Origin: Labrenzia sp. CE80
GTDB taxonomy: Bacteria; Pseudomonadota; Alphaproteobacteria; Rhizobiales; Stappiaceae
Assembly: GCF_009650605.1 (NCBI RefSeq)
Contig: NZ_WAJT01000002.1
Span: 434,001-498,000 of the forward strand
Reading direction: 5' to 3'
Length of the DNA: 64,000 bases
In this document: piece after piece, positions 61,129 through 64,000 of the stretch
Layout: each line of letters begins with the position of its first letter
Numbering within the stretch: the first letter of the stretch is position 1
Program-made: the position numbers and the translations under genes
Notes under the pieces: generated by a model
What the model saw: only the letters and a program-made list of their open reading frames with translations
Told to the model about the DNA's origin: nothing
Database searches by the model: none

Positions 61129-61144
61129 TTAACCATGTTTTGAC
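61129..61144 (+). promoter_or_regulatory. CtrA-like site upstream of cpaB
   Basis: TTAA-N7-TTGAC differs by one base from the CtrA consensus TTAA-N7-TTAAC and lies 64 bases before the cpaB ATG. Pilus genes are CtrA-controlled in Caulobacter. A TTAAC half-site lies at about 61104. Assignment rests on pattern and context only. Confidence 0.4.
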
Positions 61145-61207
61145 GAATTGCGGGCGATATTGACAGCAGACGGCGCTTCTTCTGCCGTCCAGGCCGGTGG
61201 ATTTTCT

Positions 61208-61975
61208 ATGAAGTACGCACGATTGGTGGTTCTTGGAGTGGCGCTGGGAGCAGGTCTTCTGGCGGCTCGCATGGTGATGAAAAGCAAGTCTCCCGAGCCG
61301 CAGGTTGCCGTTACCCAAGCGGACACTGGCCAGAGCGAAGAAGTGTTGGTCGCCGCGAGGGACATCGTTCTGGGATCCAAACTGTCTCCCAAAGACCTTG
61401 AATGGACCGAATGGCCACAAGACGCGGTACCCAAGGGCGCAATTCTGAAATCATCTGACCCCGAGGCTCGCTCAACTTTTACCGGGCAAATCGCGAAAGC
61501 GCCGATCTACGACGGTGAGCCTATTCGAGAGCAGCGCCTCATAGATACTGAAAAGGGTTTTATGGCAGCCATGCTTCCCAAAGGCATGCGCGCTATTGCC
61601 GTGAGTGTCGAGGCTGAAACAACGGCCGGAGGCTTCATACTTCCCGGTGACAAGATTGATCTCATCTTGACGCGGACGGGGGACGGAAACTCTGCAGTCA
61701 GCGAAACCATACTTGAAAATGTACGAGTGCTGGCGATCGATGAGACGACGGCGGGCGAGCAGGACAAGAAGAGTCTCTCCCCAAAACGTACAGCGACTTT
61801 GGAGCTCACTCTCGATCAAGCCGAGATTGTTGCGCAGTCCCAACAGGTAGGAACGATATCGCTCGCTTTGCGCAGTGCTCAGGACTCGTCTGATGACGAA
61901 GTTGATGTGGTGCGTAAACGCGGAGGAGTGAGTTTTGTGAAATATGGCGTTTCAAGTCAGGCACCGACACGATGA
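61208..61975 (+). CDS. cpaB: Flp pilus assembly protein CpaB/RcpC
   Basis: A 255-residue periplasmic pilus protein with an N-terminal membrane anchor (about residues 5-22). A SAF/antifreeze-like domain follows (VLVAARDIVLGSKLSPKDLEW, about 47-67), and the CpaB/RcpC domain includes GMRAIAVSVEAETTAGGFILPGDKIDLILTR split over about 135-165 and VLAIDETT later. It is thought to help position the CpaC secretin. ATG 61208 is preferred over an upstream TTG because it gives the conserved anchor and has GGTGG before it. It overlaps cpaC as ATGA. Confidence 0.93.
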   Translation: MKYARLVVLGVALGAGLLAARMVMKSKSPEPQVAVTQADTGQSEEVLVAARDIVLGSKLSPKDLEWTEWPQDAVPKGAILKSSDPEARSTFTGQIAKAPIYDGEPIREQRLIDTEKGFMAAMLPKGMRAIAVSVEAETTAGGFILPGDKIDLILTRTGDGNSAVSETILENVRVLAIDETTAGEQDKKSLSPKRTATLELTLDQAEIVAQSQQVGTISLALRSAQDSSDDEVDVVRKRGGVSFVKYGVSSQAPTR

Positions 61976-63432
61976 TTATTCCCTTTAGCAAGCGTATCCA
62001 CGCCAGGCCAATCCAAGATCGTCTAAGGGAAGGATTCGGCTTGCCGATCTTTCTGTGCAGTCTGTTTTTCGCGATTTGTGCATACTCGACTCTAGCTTCT
62101 GCAGGCACGGCTTTCCCCAGCCAAGTGCATGTTGCCTCGGGTGAGCGTGTGAAGTCACGGATACTAAACGTTGGGATCGGTCGGTCGCTCATCATCAATC
62201 TCGCCGAGCCGGTCGCAGATGTTCTGGTGTCGAATCCGGAAATCGCTGACGCGGTGGTGCGCACACAGCACAAGGTTTTTGTGCTCGGCAACCAGGCAGG
62301 TCAGGCAAATCTCGTTCTATTCAGCAGTTCAGGTCGCGAGCTTGCCAGTTTTAAATTGCGGATCGAGCCAGATACGACTGACCTGACAGCGCTTCTCCGC
62401 CGGGTCGTCCCTGGCTCGAATATCAACGCGGAAGCACTGAACGGGAATATCCTGCTTACCGGAACCGCCAAGAGCACCGGCGACGCACAACGCGCCGGAG
62501 ATCTTGCGGCTCGATTTGCTGGCGAAGGAGTTACGGCCGCTCAGATTCTGAATATGGTTGCGGTCGATGGCAAGGACCAAGTCCACCTTAAGGTGACTGT
62601 TGCCGAAGTAGAGCGTTCAATCATCAAGCAGCTAGGTGTCGAACTCGGTGGCACGATTGGTATCGGGAACTATTCGACGACGTTCAACAATCCAACGTCC
62701 TTCAATGTCAATTCGAGTATTGTCGATCAGTCTAGTGTAGGCACAACATTTCTTGCAGGTGGTTCATCGGTTAACGCGAACGTGGAGGCACTACAGCGAG
62801 ATGGTGTCATCAGAACACTCGCTGAGCCCACACTGACCGCAATCTCTGGCGAAAACGCGAGTTTTCTAGCGGGCGGAGAGTTTCCGATCCCCGTTGCTCA
62901 AGATGACGACACTGTTTCGGTCGAATTCAAGAAATTTGGTGTCGGCTTGGACTTCACGCCTGTTGTTCTATCCGGTGGGCGTATAAGCCTTCGCGTCAAA
63001 ACTGAGGTAAGCGAGCTCACAAGCGACGGCGCAGTGACCGCTGGAAACATAACAATCTCCGCGTTGAAGGTACGGCGTGCAGAATCGACTTTGGAGCTTC
63101 CCTCAGGTGGCACATTGGTCATGGCAGGTCTCCTGCAAGAGACCTACAGCCAGTCAATCAATGGCATTCCTGGTTTGATGCAGCTGCCGATATTAGGGGC
63201 ACTGTTCAAGAGCCGCGATTTTCTGCGCGAACAGACCGAACTCGTTGTTTTTGTGACACCCTACGCAGTTTCTCCAGTCGCACGGAGCAAGATCACCCGT
63301 CCAGATAAGAACTTTCTGCCACCGTCGGACGCAGAGACGGTCTTTTTGAACCGTCTAAACAAGATCTTCCGCAGTCCCGGCAAGGTTGCCGAGGGCACCT
63401 ATCACGGCCAGGTTGGCTTTATTTACAAGTGA
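61972..63432 (+). CDS. cpaC: Flp pilus secretin CpaC/RcpA
   Basis: A 486-residue outer-membrane channel of the type II/III secretin superfamily. A basic N-terminus and hydrophobic stretch (about residues 22-45) form the export signal. The pilus N-terminal domain is about 60-140, a BON-like region with LLTGTAKSTGDAQRAGDLA is about 155-190, and the secretin barrel is about 230-440, with DGVIRTLAEPTLTAISGENASFLAGGEFPIP and LELPSGGTLVMAGLLQE as family marks. It forms the pore for the Flp pilus. It starts within the end of cpaB and is followed after 10 bases by cpaD. Confidence 0.95.
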   Translation: MIIPFSKRIHARPIQDRLREGFGLPIFLCSLFFAICAYSTLASAGTAFPSQVHVASGERVKSRILNVGIGRSLIINLAEPVADVLVSNPEIADAVVRTQHKVFVLGNQAGQANLVLFSSSGRELASFKLRIEPDTTDLTALLRRVVPGSNINAEALNGNILLTGTAKSTGDAQRAGDLAARFAGEGVTAAQILNMVAVDGKDQVHLKVTVAEVERSIIKQLGVELGGTIGIGNYSTTFNNPTSFNVNSSIVDQSSVGTTFLAGGSSVNANVEALQRDGVIRTLAEPTLTAISGENASFLAGGEFPIPVAQDDDTVSVEFKKFGVGLDFTPVVLSGGRISLRVKTEVSELTSDGAVTAGNITISALKVRRAESTLELPSGGTLVMAGLLQETYSQSINGIPGLMQLPILGALFKSRDFLREQTELVVFVTPYAVSPVARSKITRPDKNFLPPSDAETVFLNRLNKIFRSPGKVAEGTYHGQVGFIYK

Positions 63433-63442
63433 GGAACAAACG

Positions 63443-64000
63443 ATGAGCTTATCTTCCGTTGCAATGTTCCCAAAAGTCAGATGCTTGGCTGTTTGTTTAC
63501 TGGGAACAGGATTGCTTGCAGGGTGCCAAACACAGTCGGTGGAAAACCAGTCTGCTATGCTTGCGGCAAACGACTATCAGTTGAGACATCCGATTGTTAT
63601 TACCGAGCAGCCAGAGACGCTTGACCTGCCGATTGGTTTCAACACCAGAGGTCTGAACAGGCATTTGTCGGACAGCGTTGCAGCTTTCGCGAGCCAGTCA
63701 AAAGCCAATGGTGACGGCAAAGTCGAGATCCTGGTGCCTTCCGGTTCTGGCAATGAATCTGCCGTCCATGCAGTTGTCCCGTCTATTCGCGCAGCTTTGA
63801 AGCGCGGCGGAGTCTCAGGACGTCAGACGGCGACACGCAGCTATCGAGTTGAGGATGCGTCGGCGGAAGCGCCCATCCGCTTGTCATATGCCAGAGTCAT
63901 GGCGACCGCTGGGCCCTGTGGCGAATGGCCCAAGGATATCGGCGGTGGCGTCAATCAGAACAATGACTATTACAATTTTGGCTGTGCTCATCAGGCCAAC
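63443..64000 (+). CDS. cpaD: Flp pilus assembly lipoprotein CpaD (3' end outside the window)
   Basis: The first 186 codons of a CpaD-family protein. A lipoprotein signal ends in LLAGC (about residues 24-28), so the mature N-terminus should be lipidated and outer-membrane attached, where CpaD helps the CpaC secretin. RHPIVITEQPETLDLPIG and the block GPCGEWPKDIGGGVNQNNDYYNFGCAHQAN at the edge, interrupted by no stop, are diagnostic. GAGGAA stands before the ATG. The frame is open to the window end; the remaining C-terminus, and presumably cpaE, cpaF and tadBC, lie beyond. Confidence 0.93.
   Translation, partial: MSLSSVAMFPKVRCLAVCLLGTGLLAGCQTQSVENQSAMLAANDYQLRHPIVITEQPETLDLPIGFNTRGLNRHLSDSVAAFASQSKANGDGKVEILVPSGSGNESAVHAVVPSIRAALKRGGVSGRQTATRSYRVEDASAEAPIRLSYARVMATAGPCGEWPKDIGGGVNQNNDYYNFGCAHQAN

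Noticed and set aside
1..64000. CRISPR arrays, tRNA or rRNA genes, insertion sequences, prophage or integrative element
   Set aside because: Scanning by eye found no regularly spaced repeats, transposase or integrase frames, tRNA-like cloverleaf or rRNA segments; short tRNA genes could still be missed without a covariance search.

Overview
The window reads as one continuous stretch of an alphaproteobacterial chromosome. Several family types point that way: a Tad/Flp (cpa) pilus locus, a DUF1194 protein, a MaoC-phosphate acetyltransferase fusion, an Lrp-type regulator divergent from a putA that lacks the ribbon-helix-helix domain, and a BMP-type nucleoside importer. The order Hyphomicrobiales, perhaps a Roseibium/Labrenzia-like marine lineage, is my best guess from gene content only; no rRNA or tRNA gene is present to settle it. 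Coding density is high on both strands. I see no CRISPR array, insertion sequence, prophage or integrase.

Positions 1-9600 hold mostly minus-strand genes: an esterase, a B12-binding radical SAM protein, a degenerate cold-shock protein, a YtoQ protein, a 1-Cys peroxiredoxin (plus strand), a chemoreceptor co-transcribed with a secreted Cache-like protein, a YeeZ-like epimerase and two RNA methyltransferase-type genes. Positions 9700-16080 carry a DUF1801 gene and then a form II carbon-monoxide-dehydrogenase-like molybdenum hydroxylase operon (coxG, S, L, M), preceded by an AcoR-like GAF-Fis regulator without an ATPase domain and by a 7-bp inverted repeat. Positions 16150-28920 hold a second, very long chemoreceptor, an SDR, a bfd-bfr iron pair whose bacterioferritin lacks the haem methionine, a ynjBCD transporter, an Lrp regulator divergent from putA with two repeated operator-like elements, and a DUF1186 gene. 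Positions 28930-33920 hold mgsA-glk-hrpB and a von Willebrand-type DUF1194 protein.

Positions 34505-49319 form a nucleoside-use island on the plus strand. It encodes a SorC-type regulator and a BMP-type ABC importer (binding protein, double ATPase, two permeases). The catabolic genes are cytidine deaminase, purine nucleoside phosphorylase, deoxyribose-phosphate aldolase, thymidine phosphorylase, phosphopentomutase, adenosine deaminase, a URC4 (DUF1688) protein with uracil phosphoribosyltransferase, and ribokinase. Together they would import nucleosides, split base from sugar, feed the pentose into central metabolism, and probably route uracil into the poorly understood URC catabolic pathway.

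Positions 49374-57889 are housekeeping: an aspartic protease, phosphomannomutase, aldose epimerase, a histone-deacetylase-like amidohydrolase, an HAD phosphatase, an orphan PhnD-like binding protein, and a pta(MaoC fusion)-ackA pair. Positions 58021-64000 are a Tad pilus locus with two divergent arms. The minus arm has two TadE/TadG-like pseudopilins and a stand-alone secretin N-terminal-domain protein. The plus arm has an unrecognised 51-residue ORF, the Flp pilin, cpaA, cpaB, cpaC and cpaD, the last cut by the window edge.
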